This document shows, piece by piece, positions 33,302-40,785 of a stretch of DNA of 64,000 nucleotides. The position numbers were made by a program, and so were the translations under genes. The DNA comes from Leptotrichia trevisanii DSM 22070. GTDB taxonomy: Bacteria > Fusobacteriota > Fusobacteriia > Fusobacteriales > Leptotrichiaceae. The stretch spans positions 1-64,000 of the forward strand of contig NZ_AXVL01000018.1 in assembly GCF_000482505.1 (NCBI RefSeq), given 5' to 3'. Within the stretch, counting starts at the first letter, position 1. Every line of letters starts with the position of its first letter. Below the pieces are notes generated by a model. It was not told the origin of the DNA, did no database searches, and was given only the letters and a program-made list of their open reading frames with translations.

Positions 33302-33715
33302 ATGAATGAAATAGATATAGAAATTTTAAAGTTTATTTATAAATACGGTGAAATTCATCTTGATAAAATTCTTGAAAAGTTTCCTGAAGAAAAGTACTCC
33401 ACATCTTACAGGCTTGGAAAATTATCAGAAGCTGAACGTCATCCAAAATTTAAAATGCCTATACCAAATACTAGTTATATCCTAAATAAATCAGAAATTT
33501 ATAAAAATGAAAATAATCGAACACAAATAAGAAAACTTGACATTTATTCTTTGACACAGTTAGGTAATTCATTTATTCAAGACATCATTAGAGAAACAAG
33601 AAATAAACGAATAGATACTACCCAAAAAATAATAATATGGTTCTTAAATTCATTTTTATTTCCTATATTAGTAGCTTTATTGACAAGTTTTCTTTATAAC
33701 AGATATTTAAAATAA
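33302..33715 (+). CDS. Winged-helix protein with C-terminal membrane anchor
   Basis: 137 aa from ATG at 33,302 (GGAGG eight bases upstream). EIDIEILKFIYKYGEIHLDK, KYSTSYRLGKLSEAER form a winged-helix-like domain; QLGNSFIQDI follows, and FLNSFLFPILVALLTSFLYN is a membrane helix at the C-terminus. The N-terminal layout recalls YjcQ proteins, and the promoter is a copy of the YjcQ promoter. Function unknown. Confidence 0.58.
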   Translation: MNEIDIEILKFIYKYGEIHLDKILEKFPEEKYSTSYRLGKLSEAERHPKFKMPIPNTSYILNKSEIYKNENNRTQIRKLDIYSLTQLGNSFIQDIIRETRNKRIDTTQKIIIWFLNSFLFPILVALLTSFLYNRYLK

Positions 33716-33834
33716 TTAATAATATTAGTTATAAATTTATCAATAACTGCATAATATTTAATTCCACAATAAGCTCCGATTATTGACACTAATAAACGAA
33801 AAATAAAATCTAAAATCTTATAATATTTTTTCAT
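33694..33834 (-). CDS. Small membrane peptide
   Basis: 46 aa, ATG at 33,834 with GGAAGGA six bases upstream. MKKYYKILDFIFRLLVSIIG, then YCGIKYYAVIDKF and a hydrophobic end. Converges on and overlaps the preceding gene by 22 bases. No family; one of several tiny membrane proteins here. Confidence 0.4.
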   Translation of the reverse strand: MKKYYKILDFIFRLLVSIIGAYCGIKYYAVIDKFITNIINYFKYLL

Positions 33835-33909
33835 ACTATTCCTTCCACTAATTTATTTACAAAAAATAAATATTAAATATTATGCACTTTTTATTGGTGC
33901 TTAGTATTT

Positions 33910-34092
33910 TTAAAGAGGGAGGGAATCCCCTTCTTCTTTTATAATTAACTCTGTTAATTCCAAACAATGTCTTAAAACCACATAAGATTGTCTAGGTACG
34001 CAATTATTTTTTTTCAATTCATCAAATATTTTAATTGCTATTGCAAACATTTCTTGAGCAGTTTTTGATTTTACTTCATTTTCTTCTCCCAT
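33910..34092 (-). CDS. Small 60-aa early protein after the Cro-like gene
   Basis: MGEENEVKSKTAQEMFAIAI, then NCVPRQSYVVLRHCLELTEL. Helical, acidic end. The start overlaps the Cro-like gene by 22 bases. Its leader (34,084-34,109) recurs at 33,206. No known family. Confidence 0.5.
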   Translation of the reverse strand: MGEENEVKSKTAQEMFAIAIKIFDELKKNNCVPRQSYVVLRHCLELTELIIKEEGDSLPL

Positions 34093-34325
34093 CCTCTCAC
34101 TCCCTTCTTATTTAAGTGAATTATATTCACTATTTTTTCAAAAAAAATTGAACTTATCTCTTCATTTGTCAATCCTAACTCTTCTTTTAGTAAAGCTATT
34201 TCAGTAGTCTTAAATTCAACTTCTCCACGAATTTTCTTTTTTAATGATGTATAACTTAGGTGTAATTTTTCTGCTAAATATCCTGTTTTTAATCCTTTCT
34301 CTTTTATTATTTTTTTTAAATTCAC
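34071..34325 (-). CDS. Cro-like helix-turn-helix regulator
   Basis: 84 aa from GTG at 34,325 (SD GAGGTGG). MNLKKIIKEKGLKTGYLAEK, LHLSYTSLKKKIRGEVEFKT is an XRE-type helix-turn-helix. It is divergent from the two-domain repressor, the cI/cro arrangement, and its promoter is covered by operators. One related operator lies inside its own 3' coding region (34,115-34,131). Confidence 0.78.
   Translation of the reverse strand: MNLKKIIKEKGLKTGYLAEKLHLSYTSLKKKIRGEVEFKTTEIALLKEELGLTNEEISSIFFEKIVNIIHLNKKGVRGWEKKMK
34115..34131. promoter_or_regulatory. Operator O3 inside the Cro-like gene
   Basis: AGTGAAT-TAT-ATTCACT: perfect 7-bp arms, the most symmetrical of the three sites. Confidence 0.65.
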
Positions 34326-34342
34326 AAATCCACCTCACTTTC

Positions 34343-34394
34343 GTTGAATTATATTCACAATCAAGTTATACCACATTAGTGAATAATTGTCAAC
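34343..34394 (-). promoter_or_regulatory. Early (cro) promoter with operators O1 and O2
   Basis: Minus strand -35 TTGACA (34,393-34,388), 17-nt spacer, -10 TATAAC (34,370-34,365). O2 AGTGAAT-AAT-TGTCAAC (34,378-34,394) covers the -35; O1 GTTGAAT-TAT-ATTCACA (34,343-34,359) covers the start of transcription. Binding would block the early operon. Confidence 0.68.
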
Positions 34395-34421
34395 ATTAAT
34401 TTAAAAATTTTAAAAGAAAAG

Positions 34422-34450
34422 TTGCTTTTTTTTCACTTTAAGGGTATAAT
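34422..34450 (+). promoter_or_regulatory. Repressor promoter
   Basis: TTGCTT (34,422-34,427), 17-nt spacer, TATAAT (34,445-34,450), then SD AAGGGAG before the ATG at 34,477. No operator overlaps it visibly; O2 ends 28 bases upstream of the -35. Confidence 0.65.
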
Positions 34451-34476
34451 AACAATATATTCAAGGGAGAAAGAAA

Positions 34477-35118
34477 ATGAAAAAAAATAATTTATTATCA
34501 AATCTGGGAGAAAAAATAAAAAATAGAAGAATTGAATTAAAAATAACTCAAGAAGAATTATCAAAATTAACTGGATATTCAGATCGTTCCTCTATTACCA
34601 AAATTGAAAAAGGAAAAGTTGATTTAACACTTTCTAAATTAAAAGAATTTGCAAAAGTTTTAAAAGTATCTCCCGAATATTTAATGGGATACAAAGAAAG
34701 TGAAAATATAATAGATTTTGGAGTGCGACTTAAAGCCGCTCTAAAACGGAAAAATATGTCTCAAACTAAGCTTTCTGAAATATCAGGTATTAACACTTCT
34801 ACCATTAGCGAATATATATCTGGAAGATATGAACCAAATAGAAATAGAATTACAGAATTTGCAAATATATTAGATGTAAATGAAGTTTGGTTAATGGGAT
34901 ATGATGTTCCAATGGAACGTGATGCTATAAAAAAAGAAGTTGATCCATATTTTGTAGACACATCAGTCTTAACTCCAGAAGAACTTGCAGAATTTGAAAA
35001 AGTTACTGGAGTAAATAAGCAACTATTTTTCAATGATGTTGATGATGAACATGATATGGCCGTATTCAAACGTGCTGTAATAGACATATTAATAAAGCAG
35101 AGAGAGAATAAGAAATAA
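34477..35118 (+). CDS. Phage repressor with two HTH domains and no protease domain
   Basis: 213 aa. First HTH at about 8-68 (LGEKIKNRRIELKITQEELS, then SPEYLMGYKE). Second at about 78-145 (FGVRLKAALKRKNMSQTKLS, then VNEVWLMGYDVP). The C-terminus is short and acidic with no S24/LexA-like Ser-Lys peptidase, so RecA-driven self-cleavage is not expected. Induction more likely involves the DinD-like or ImmA-like gene downstream. It should bind O1-O3. Confidence 0.82.
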   Translation: MKKNNLLSNLGEKIKNRRIELKITQEELSKLTGYSDRSSITKIEKGKVDLTLSKLKEFAKVLKVSPEYLMGYKESENIIDFGVRLKAALKRKNMSQTKLSEISGINTSTISEYISGRYEPNRNRITEFANILDVNEVWLMGYDVPMERDAIKKEVDPYFVDTSVLTPEELAEFEKVTGVNKQLFFNDVDDEHDMAVFKRAVIDILIKQRENKK

Positions 35119-35149
35119 TTATTTAATTGATAGGGGGATTATTTTAAGT

Positions 35150-35983
35150 ATGAATGTAAAAATATATACTGAAAAAATGTTTGAAGAAATAAAACATATT
35201 GATGAAAATGGTGTTGAATTTTGGTATGCAAGAGAGTTGATGCAAGTTATCGAATATTCAAAGTGGGGGAATTTTATTAAAGTTATCAATAAGGCAAAAG
35301 AATCGATGAAAAGTACTGGAATTATTGATTCCGAACATATTGCCGACGTCGGCAAAACGATCCAAATGCCTAAAAATGCGACAAAAACTATAAATGATAT
35401 GAAATTAACTAGATACGCTTGTTATATTATTGTACAAAATGCAGATCCAAGAAAAAAAGCCATTGCATTAGGACAACAATATTTTGCATTTCAAACAAGA
35501 AAACAAGAAATTGCTGAAACTGATTTTAAAGAACTTTCAGAAGATGACAGAAGATTAAAACTAAGAGAAGATGTAAGGGACTTTAATAAAAAATTGGCAT
35601 TTGAAGCTCAAAATGTCGGCGTTCAGAATTTTGCAAAATTCCAGAATTCTGGTTATCAAGGATTGTACAATGGAGAAACAGCCGGAGATATAAAAAAAAG
35701 AAAAAATTTAAAAGAAAAAGAACATATCCTTGATCATATGGGTTCAACAGAATTGGCAGCTAATTATTTTAGAATAACTCAGACAGAAGAAAGATTGAAA
35801 AAAGGAGATATTCAAGGAGAAGAAATAGCAAATAATACTCATTTCAATATAGGAAAAAAAGTAAGAGAAGTTATGATTGAAATTAGCGGGACAAAACCTG
35901 AAGAACTTCCAACACCTAAAAAAAGTATAAAAGAAATTCAAAAAGAAAAGAAACTTTTGAAAAAACCAAACAAGAAGAGATAA
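35150..35983 (+). CDS. DinD-like DNA damage-inducible protein
   Basis: 277 aa. The N-terminus (GVEFWYARELMQVIEYSKWG, NFIKVINKAKESMK), then ADPRKKAIALGQQYFAFQTR and AGDIKKRKNLKEKEHILDHM, GSTELAANYFRITQTEE match DinD, with a Bro-N-like head. In E. coli DinD is SOS-induced and inhibits RecA filaments. Here it lies downstream of the repressor, 31 bases away, so it may tie DNA damage to prophage control. C-terminal Lys-rich tail. Confidence 0.82.
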   Translation: MNVKIYTEKMFEEIKHIDENGVEFWYARELMQVIEYSKWGNFIKVINKAKESMKSTGIIDSEHIADVGKTIQMPKNATKTINDMKLTRYACYIIVQNADPRKKAIALGQQYFAFQTRKQEIAETDFKELSEDDRRLKLREDVRDFNKKLAFEAQNVGVQNFAKFQNSGYQGLYNGETAGDIKKRKNLKEKEHILDHMGSTELAANYFRITQTEERLKKGDIQGEEIANNTHFNIGKKVREVMIEISGTKPEELPTPKKSIKEIQKEKKLLKKPNKKR

Positions 35984-35992
35984 AGTGAATTT

Positions 35993-36408
35993 ATGCATAA
36001 AACAAATTTTAAAAAGTTGGCAAAAATTTTAATTAAAAAATATGGAACTGATAATCCTTTTAAAATTGCAGAACATCAAGGAATAAAAATTATCTATTCC
36101 GATTTTTCATCTTGGCTAGGCTTATACACCTGTATTGGAAATGAAAAAACAATTTTCATCAACATCAAACTTCCCTACTTATCCAAACGAATAGTATGTA
36201 GCCACGAACTAGGACACGGACAGCAATCATTCAATGAAGCTGTATCTATATTTACGAAACTGAAAAACTTCTGTCCGAAACAAGCCAAATTGAACAAGAA
36301 GCAAATGAATTTGCCGCAACTTTAATATTTAACAACAAGGATATTTATAAACTTAATTTAACAGAGTTAGATAGGAAGTTATTAAAAGAATTAGAAAAAT
36401 ATTTATAA
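35993..36408 (+). pseudogene. ImmA/IrrE-type metallopeptidase, frameshifted
   Basis: The first 82 residues read correctly to the zinc motif SHELGHGQQ. The frame then continues to an unusual end at 36,325. In the -1 frame from about 36,245 the expected continuation appears: YETEKLLSETSQIEQEANEF, AATLIFNN, ending at TAA 36,408. EQEANEFAATL is the typical third-ligand helix of ImmA. So one base has been lost or gained near 36,240, or a read error exists. ImmA proteases cut repressors in ICEBs1-like elements; loss may lock lysogeny. Confidence 0.72.
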
Positions 36409-36483
36409 TGTAGTTTAAGTTTAGTATAATTTAAATTTATAAATAAATATTTAAACGTAATTGCAATTAAAAATTTAAGTCTA

Positions 36484-36522
36484 AAAAGAGTTATCCTAAA
36501 TGTTTTAAGATAACCCTTTTAA
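36484..36522. terminator. Bidirectional terminator
   Basis: AAAAGAGTTATC (36,484-36,495) pairs with GATAACCCTTTT (36,509-36,520) with one mismatch and flanking A/T tracts. It closes the repressor operon and the opposing YHYH gene. Confidence 0.6.
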
Positions 36523-36550
36523 TATTTAAGTTTAGATTTTTTGAAGAATA

Positions 36551-36691
36551 TTATTTTTTCTTATGACAATGATATTCTCCAGTTTTTCTGTTCATATGGC
36601 ATCCCTTACTGTTTGTTCTTCCCTTATGTGGAAAACTCACAATAGATAATAGGAAAGTTGCCATTAAAATTAAAATAGCTTTTCGTTTCAT
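36551..36691 (-). CDS. Tiny secreted YHYH-type protein
   Basis: 46 aa, ATG at 36,691 with SD AGGAGG. A signal-like segment (KRKAILILMATFLLSIVSF) is followed by GCHMNRKTGEYHCHKKK: the Cys-His...Tyr-His-Cys-His pattern of small YHYH proteins, probably a metal-binding exported peptide. Not obviously phage-related; may be a lysogenic conversion gene. Confidence 0.6.
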   Translation of the reverse strand: MKRKAILILMATFLLSIVSFPHKGRTNSKGCHMNRKTGEYHCHKKK

Positions 36692-36776
36692 CTTGTTCCT
36701 CCTAGAATAATTGATGAAACTAAATTAACCATATACTTTTACAAAATTAAAAATTTAGAATGGAGTGTGATTTTTT

Positions 36777-37004
36777 ATGGAAATAAAATTTGAAATATTA
36801 CAAAAAGGAGATACTGTCTTAAATGTTTATGAACAAAGTATTGTTATAAAAAAGAAGAATGGAGAAGTTCAAATATATAATTTTCATATAGATGAAGATG
36901 GACTTCCTAGACTTAATGATAATTCAATTTTAATTACTTTTGGAAATAAAACTATAAAAGTAAAAACTTCTGATGAATCTTCAGTTGAAGTTGGAACATT
37001 TTAG
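36777..37004 (+). CDS. Small strand-rich protein heading a zinc-knuckle/HNH operon
   Basis: 75 aa: IKFEILQKGDTVLNVYEQSI, then VIKKKNGEVQIYNFHIDEDG. Predicted strand-rich and acidic. No family recognised. The next gene starts 13 bases after its stop. Confidence 0.5.
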   Translation: MEIKFEILQKGDTVLNVYEQSIVIKKKNGEVQIYNFHIDEDGLPRLNDNSILITFGNKTIKVKTSDESSVEVGTF

Positions 37005-37017
37005 AGGAGATGATTAT

Positions 37018-37278
37018 ATGAGCTGCTCAATTTGTGGTAAAAAAGGACATAATTCAAGAAGTTGCCCTAATAAATCTAATGAAAGAAATCAAGCGGTATG
37101 GTTTAAAATTGATAGTTTAACTACATCTGAAAGTGATAAACTCTTAAGTGAAATAATAACAGCCAAAAGTAAAGTTGCTCCTAAATCTAGAGGAACTTTT
37201 GCAAGAGGGGATGCAAACGAATTACCAAATAAAATAAAAGAAGCATTAAGATTGGAAAATAAAAATGAAAAAAAATAG
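37018..37278 (+). CDS. CCHC zinc-knuckle protein
   Basis: 86 aa from ATG at 37,018 (SD AGAGGAG). Starts MSCSICGKKGHNSRSCPNKS: C-x2-C-x4-H-x4-C, a CCHC zinc knuckle, usual in retroviral and eukaryotic nucleic-acid binding proteins and rare in bacteria. The remainder is basic (KSKVAPKSRGTFARGD). Likely binds single-stranded nucleic acid. It overlaps the HNH gene by 14 bases, so the two are coupled. Confidence 0.68.
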   Translation: MSCSICGKKGHNSRSCPNKSNERNQAVWFKIDSLTTSESDKLLSEIITAKSKVAPKSRGTFARGDANELPNKIKEALRLENKNEKK

Positions 37279-37495
37279 GAATTATTCTCATATAAAAGTA
37301 CAAAAAAATGGGAAAAAATTAGATGCATATATGTGTTTTTTTTGCTTAAAATGTTGTAACTCTAATCATGGACATCATATTATATATTATAGTGAAGCTG
37401 GAGAAGCAAATATTAATAATATCATAACTTTGTGTCCAGAATGCCATAGATTGTATCATTCTAAAAAATTAAAAATTGATATTGGACGTTTTTAA
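37265..37495 (+). CDS. Small HNH endonuclease
   Basis: 76 aa. CFFCLKCCNSNHGHHIIYYS, then NINNIITLCPECHRLYHSKK is an HNH/McrA-like finger: His-His near the first strand, central Asn, second CxxCH. Basic. A free-standing nuclease of this size can be a homing, packaging or defence nuclease. Coupling to a zinc-knuckle protein is unusual. Confidence 0.75.
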   Translation: MKKNRNYSHIKVQKNGKKLDAYMCFFCLKCCNSNHGHHIIYYSEAGEANINNIITLCPECHRLYHSKKLKIDIGRF

Positions 37496-37622
37496 AGATT
37501 TATTGAAATTTAACAGCAAAATATAAAAAAATATAAAGTTTAATTTTAGTATAATTTTAGTTTAAGTTTAAAATATGTAAAAAGTCTTTAAAAATAATAT
37601 TTATAAACTTTTCTTATAAAAG

Positions 37623-37651
37623 TTGACAAACTTAGTTTAATTTTTTATAAT
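37623..37651 (+). promoter_or_regulatory. Consensus promoter of the HTH module
   Basis: TTGACA (37,623-37,628), 17-nt spacer, TATAAT (37,646-37,651). Nearly ideal, followed by SD GAGAGGTG. Confidence 0.75.
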
Positions 37652-37674
37652 ATCAATATAGAGAGGTGTTTTAT

Positions 37675-38199
37675 ATGAATTATGGAGAATTAATTAAGAA
37701 AAAAAGAACTGAATTAGGAATTAAGCAAAAGGAAATGGCAAAAGATATAGGAGTTTCAATTCCTTATCTTTCAAATATTGAAACGAATAAAAAAATTCCT
37801 TCAAAAATTTTAGAATTAAAAATAAATAATTTTTTAGAAAAAAAAGAAAGAAAGAAAAATAAGAAAAAATTAAAAACAGATGCTAAATCAACACAAGAAA
37901 AAAAATATACAAAACAAGAATTAAAAGAGATGGAACAAGAAATAATAGAAACTTATGAATTAATGAGAATGGAAAAAAACCCATTTTCTAAAATAGCTGT
38001 TATACAACGTTCTTTGATAGAAATTAACAAAGTAATAGAAGAAAATATGATTATTTTAGAAACAGCATTAGAACCATTAAATGAAATTATTTCAAAAAAA
38101 TTAAAACGTCCATTAAAAACAACAATAAAAAATTTTGAAAAAAATAAAGAGAAATTAGAAAATCTTTTAACAAACGAATATTTAATAGAGGAGGATTAA
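37675..38199 (+). CDS. XRE helix-turn-helix protein with coiled-coil C-terminus
   Basis: 174 aa from ATG at 37,675. HTH at about 3-50 (GELIKKKRTELGIKQKEMAK, DIGVSIPYLSNIETNKK). Then a Lys-rich linker and a long helical region (ELKEMEQEIIETYELMRMEK). Probably controls its own strong promoter and the following gene, one base later. Together an accessory module in the lysogeny region. Confidence 0.65.
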   Translation: MNYGELIKKKRTELGIKQKEMAKDIGVSIPYLSNIETNKKIPSKILELKINNFLEKKERKKNKKKLKTDAKSTQEKKYTKQELKEMEQEIIETYELMRMEKNPFSKIAVIQRSLIEINKVIEENMIILETALEPLNEIISKKLKRPLKTTIKNFEKNKEKLENLLTNEYLIEED

Positions 38200-38200
38200 G

Positions 38201-38986
38201 ATGGATTTGAGCAATTTAGTTGGACATATTCCATTATCACAATTTACAAAAGAACAAAAAAGAATTTGCATTTTAATGAGAGTAGCTTCAGAATTTAAGT
38301 TTATGAAATTAAAAGATAACAATGTGCCAAAAGCACCAACTGCATATTCAACTAGATTGTGGGGTGTTGGTAGAAATGCCAAAGGAAACACCAAAATGAT
38401 TAATAGAATAGATGAAGATATTAAACTTCAGGTATTGGGAGCGGAAGACGAACATGAAATAAAAGAAATTATGAATGAAATTTCAAATGAGATTATTGAA
38501 CATTCATTAGTTATTATGGAAGACTTGCTAAGAGCAGCAAGGAATGCAAAAACACCAAGTGTTAGAAGAAAATATATCAAGGCTATTAATAACATTGAAT
38601 ACTTACGTATGACATTTATGCTAAGTGTTGTTTATTATGCAAAACATCTTATTTCAATGGGAGAAAATATAAATCATATAGGACTAACTCTAAAAATAAA
38701 AACAGTAGAAAATAAAAAGAGAGAACTTAATAATATTTGGAAAGAGTTTGCAGAAAGCGATAAAGATTTAGAAGCATATTCTATTGCTATTCAAAAAACT
38801 GAAAAGATATTTGAAACATACGAAAAAGAGGTTGTTGTTAATAACGCCGATATAGATAAATTAGCAGATGAAAGAATGCTATATAATTTAATGGGAACAA
38901 AAAATGTAGATATTTTAATCAATAAAGCGATTGATGAAATTAGAGAAAATTTAACTGGAGAAATTAGACTTTTAGAAATATATTAA
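38201..38986 (+). CDS. Uncharacterised helical protein paired with the HTH gene
   Basis: 261 aa. An N-terminal part with VPKAPTAYSTRLWGVGRNAK, then entirely helical (ISNEIIEHSLVIMEDLLRAA, and so on), ending ENLTGEIRLLEIY. I know no family. Co-expressed with the HTH protein from a consensus promoter in the lysogenic orientation next to the integrase, a place where phages often carry defence or exclusion genes. Confidence 0.55.
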   Translation: MDLSNLVGHIPLSQFTKEQKRICILMRVASEFKFMKLKDNNVPKAPTAYSTRLWGVGRNAKGNTKMINRIDEDIKLQVLGAEDEHEIKEIMNEISNEIIEHSLVIMEDLLRAARNAKTPSVRRKYIKAINNIEYLRMTFMLSVVYYAKHLISMGENINHIGLTLKIKTVENKKRELNNIWKEFAESDKDLEAYSIAIQKTEKIFETYEKEVVVNNADIDKLADERMLYNLMGTKNVDILINKAIDEIRENLTGEIRLLEIY

Positions 38987-39022
38987 CTCAAAGTTTTAAA
39001 ATGAAAGGGGGGAAATTTTCTT

Positions 39023-40099
39023 ATGAGTGTAAAAAAAGATGAAAAACGTGGAACATTTTATTGTGAATTTCGTTACCGAGATCAGATGAATATTTCCCGA
39101 AGGAAGAAAAAAAGAGGATTTAAAACTGCAAAACAAGCAAAAGAATGGGAAATAAATTTTTTGGCCAATATTAATTTAAAGGCTGAAAACATAGTTTTTA
39201 AAGAACTTGTGAGATTATATATGGGCGATGTTAAAAGCAGAATAAAAGTAAGCACTTATAAAAGAAAAGAAAAAATAATAAATGATAAAATAATTCCATA
39301 TTTTAGTGAAATTTTAATTGGTGATATTACTCCATTAATGATAAGAAATTGGCAAAACAAAGAATTAGAAAATAACTATAAGAAATCTTATTTTTTAACA
39401 ATACAAAAAGAATTGAGTGCTATTTTTAATTATGCAACAAAATTTTATAATCTTCGTGAAAATCCTTTAATTAAAGCTGGATTAGTTCATGATTCTCCTT
39501 TACTTCAGGAAAAAGAAGAAATCAAAATCTGGACTCCAAATGAATTTAATGTTTTTATTGAAAATGTTCATAATATTGAATTAAACACAATCTTTAATTT
39601 ATTGTACTATACAGGAGCCAGAATTGGGGAAATTTTGGCTTTAAATTCAAAAGATATAGATTTATATACCAACACCATAAAAATTAACAAGAGCTATCAG
39701 AAAATTGAAAATAAGGAGTATATTACAACTCCCAAAACAAAATCATCTATTCGTATAATAAAAATTCCAAATTTTCTGTCTGAGATTATAAAAAAATATT
39801 TAGATTCTATTTATGATAAAAATATAGAACGAATATTTACAACAAGTAGAACCAATATACATCGTTGTAAAAATTTTATAGTTAAAAAATATAATTTAAA
39901 AAATATTAGACTACACGATTTTAGGCATAGTCATGCAAGTTTACTTTTAAATGAAGGTGTAAATATCGTTGTTATTTCAAAACGACTTGGCCATGAAAGC
40001 ATAAAAATGACTTTAGACACTTATGCCCACTTAATGGACGGGAATGAAGATAAACTGATAAATATACTTGATAATATAAAACAAGATTCTCAAAGTTAA
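39023..40099 (+). CDS. Prophage integrase (tyrosine recombinase)
   Basis: 358 aa. The N-terminal arm-binding domain (RGTFYCEFRYRDQMNISRRK, KKRGFKTAKQAKEWE) is AP2-like. A SAM-like core domain (about 60-165) and a catalytic domain follow, with R in YTGARIGEIL, HDFRHSH, LGHESIKMT and Y in LDTYAH. It ends 180 bases from the attachment core, with tandem arm-like repeats between. Confidence 0.92.
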   Translation: MSVKKDEKRGTFYCEFRYRDQMNISRRKKKRGFKTAKQAKEWEINFLANINLKAENIVFKELVRLYMGDVKSRIKVSTYKRKEKIINDKIIPYFSEILIGDITPLMIRNWQNKELENNYKKSYFLTIQKELSAIFNYATKFYNLRENPLIKAGLVHDSPLLQEKEEIKIWTPNEFNVFIENVHNIELNTIFNLLYYTGARIGEILALNSKDIDLYTNTIKINKSYQKIENKEYITTPKTKSSIRIIKIPNFLSEIIKKYLDSIYDKNIERIFTTSRTNIHRCKNFIVKKYNLKNIRLHDFRHSHASLLLNEGVNIVVISKRLGHESIKMTLDTYAHLMDGNEDKLINILDNIKQDSQS

Positions 40100-40158
40100 G
40101 AATAATTTATGGAATCATAAAATTTAACTTTGAGAAATTCTATAATGTAGCTTAAATT

Positions 40159-40180
40159 TTGGCGACAAATTGGCGACAAA
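40159..40180. repeat. Tandem 11-bp repeats between integrase and att site
   Basis: TTGGCGACAAA occurs twice head to tail (40,159-40,169 and 40,170-40,180). GC-rich for the region, 100 bases from the att core: likely integrase arm-type sites. Confidence 0.6.
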
Positions 40181-40277
40181 AAAAATTAAAAACTTATTTT
40201 TTGGGAAAAAATTTAAAAATAGTAATTATTAAATACAATAAAAATGATACTTGTTAAAATCTGAAAGATTTAGTTAG

Positions 40278-40295
40278 TTCCTGTCAGGTGCGCCA
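40278..40295 (+). other. Prophage right attachment site in a tRNA 3' end (probably tRNA-Arg)
   Basis: TTCCTGTCAGGTGCGCCA reads as the last 18 bases of a tRNA: T-stem 3' half CCTGT, acceptor strand CAGGTGC, discriminator G and CCA. No tRNA body precedes it, so this is the duplicated 3' end left by integration. The intact gene should be left of the window. A terminator follows at 40,331. Assignment to tRNA-Arg rests on the acceptor sequence from memory. Confidence 0.72.
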
Positions 40296-40330
40296 TTCTA
40301 AATAAGTTAATCAAAAATAATAATATTACT

Positions 40331-40360
40331 CTCAAAATTAATTTTTTGAGTTTTTTTTTA
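40331..40360 (+). terminator. Terminator after the tRNA fragment
   Basis: CTCAAAA...TTTTTTGAG followed by eight T. Fits the original terminator of the target tRNA gene, now separated from it by the prophage. Confidence 0.6.
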
Positions 40361-40520
40361 AAATAAATTATTTTGTTTAGATATATTTTTTTATACTAAT
40401 GAGATTAGACATTCTTTCTTTATAGTCACCATATTTCAATTCAATCATAATAATTAATTTGACTATCAAAAAAAATCGTTAAAAATAAAATAGATTAATA
40501 TATTTTGAATAAAAAAAATT

Positions 40521-40550
40521 GTAAGGGCGTAATGTTTGTAATGCCCTTAC
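40521..40550 (-). terminator. Terminator of the tat-efe operon
   Basis: GTAAGGGC / GCCCTTAC, perfect 8-bp stem, followed on the minus strand by a U-rich run (40,520-40,511). Lies 35 bases past the tatA stop. The 225 bases between the att core and here hold no gene. Confidence 0.75.
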
Positions 40551-40585
40551 ATTAGAAATACAAATAACTATGGAAACATAATTTT

Positions 40586-40783
40586 TTATTTATTTTCTTT
40601 TTTGTCTTCTGTAGTTTTGTCATCTTTTTCCAAATCAATCCCAGAAACAGATTTTTTAAATTCTCGAATCATTTTTCCAATAGCTTCTCCTAATTCTGGC
40701 AGACGCTTTGGTCCAAAAATAAGTAATGCACCGAGTATAAGGACTATAAGCCCTGGTGCTCCAATATCTCTAAAAATTCCCAT
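40586..40783 (-). CDS. tatA: Sec-independent translocase TatA
   Basis: 65 aa. One membrane helix (PGLIVLILGALLIF), then FGPKRLPELGEAIGKMIREF, the FGxxKLPE hinge and amphipathic helix of TatA/E, and an acidic tail. Forms the translocation channel for folded proteins with TatC, two bases upstream. No TatB gene is near, as in minimal TatA-TatC systems. Its likely cargo is EfeB in the same cluster. Confidence 0.93.
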   Translation of the reverse strand: MGIFRDIGAPGLIVLILGALLIFGPKRLPELGEAIGKMIREFKKSVSGIDLEKDDKTTEDKKENK

Positions 40784-40785
40784 TT

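Noticed and set aside
40210-40295. Complete tRNA gene upstream of the CCA end
   Set aside because: Only the last 18 bases fit a tRNA; the preceding AT-rich bases form no acceptor, D or anticodon arms. It is an att fragment.
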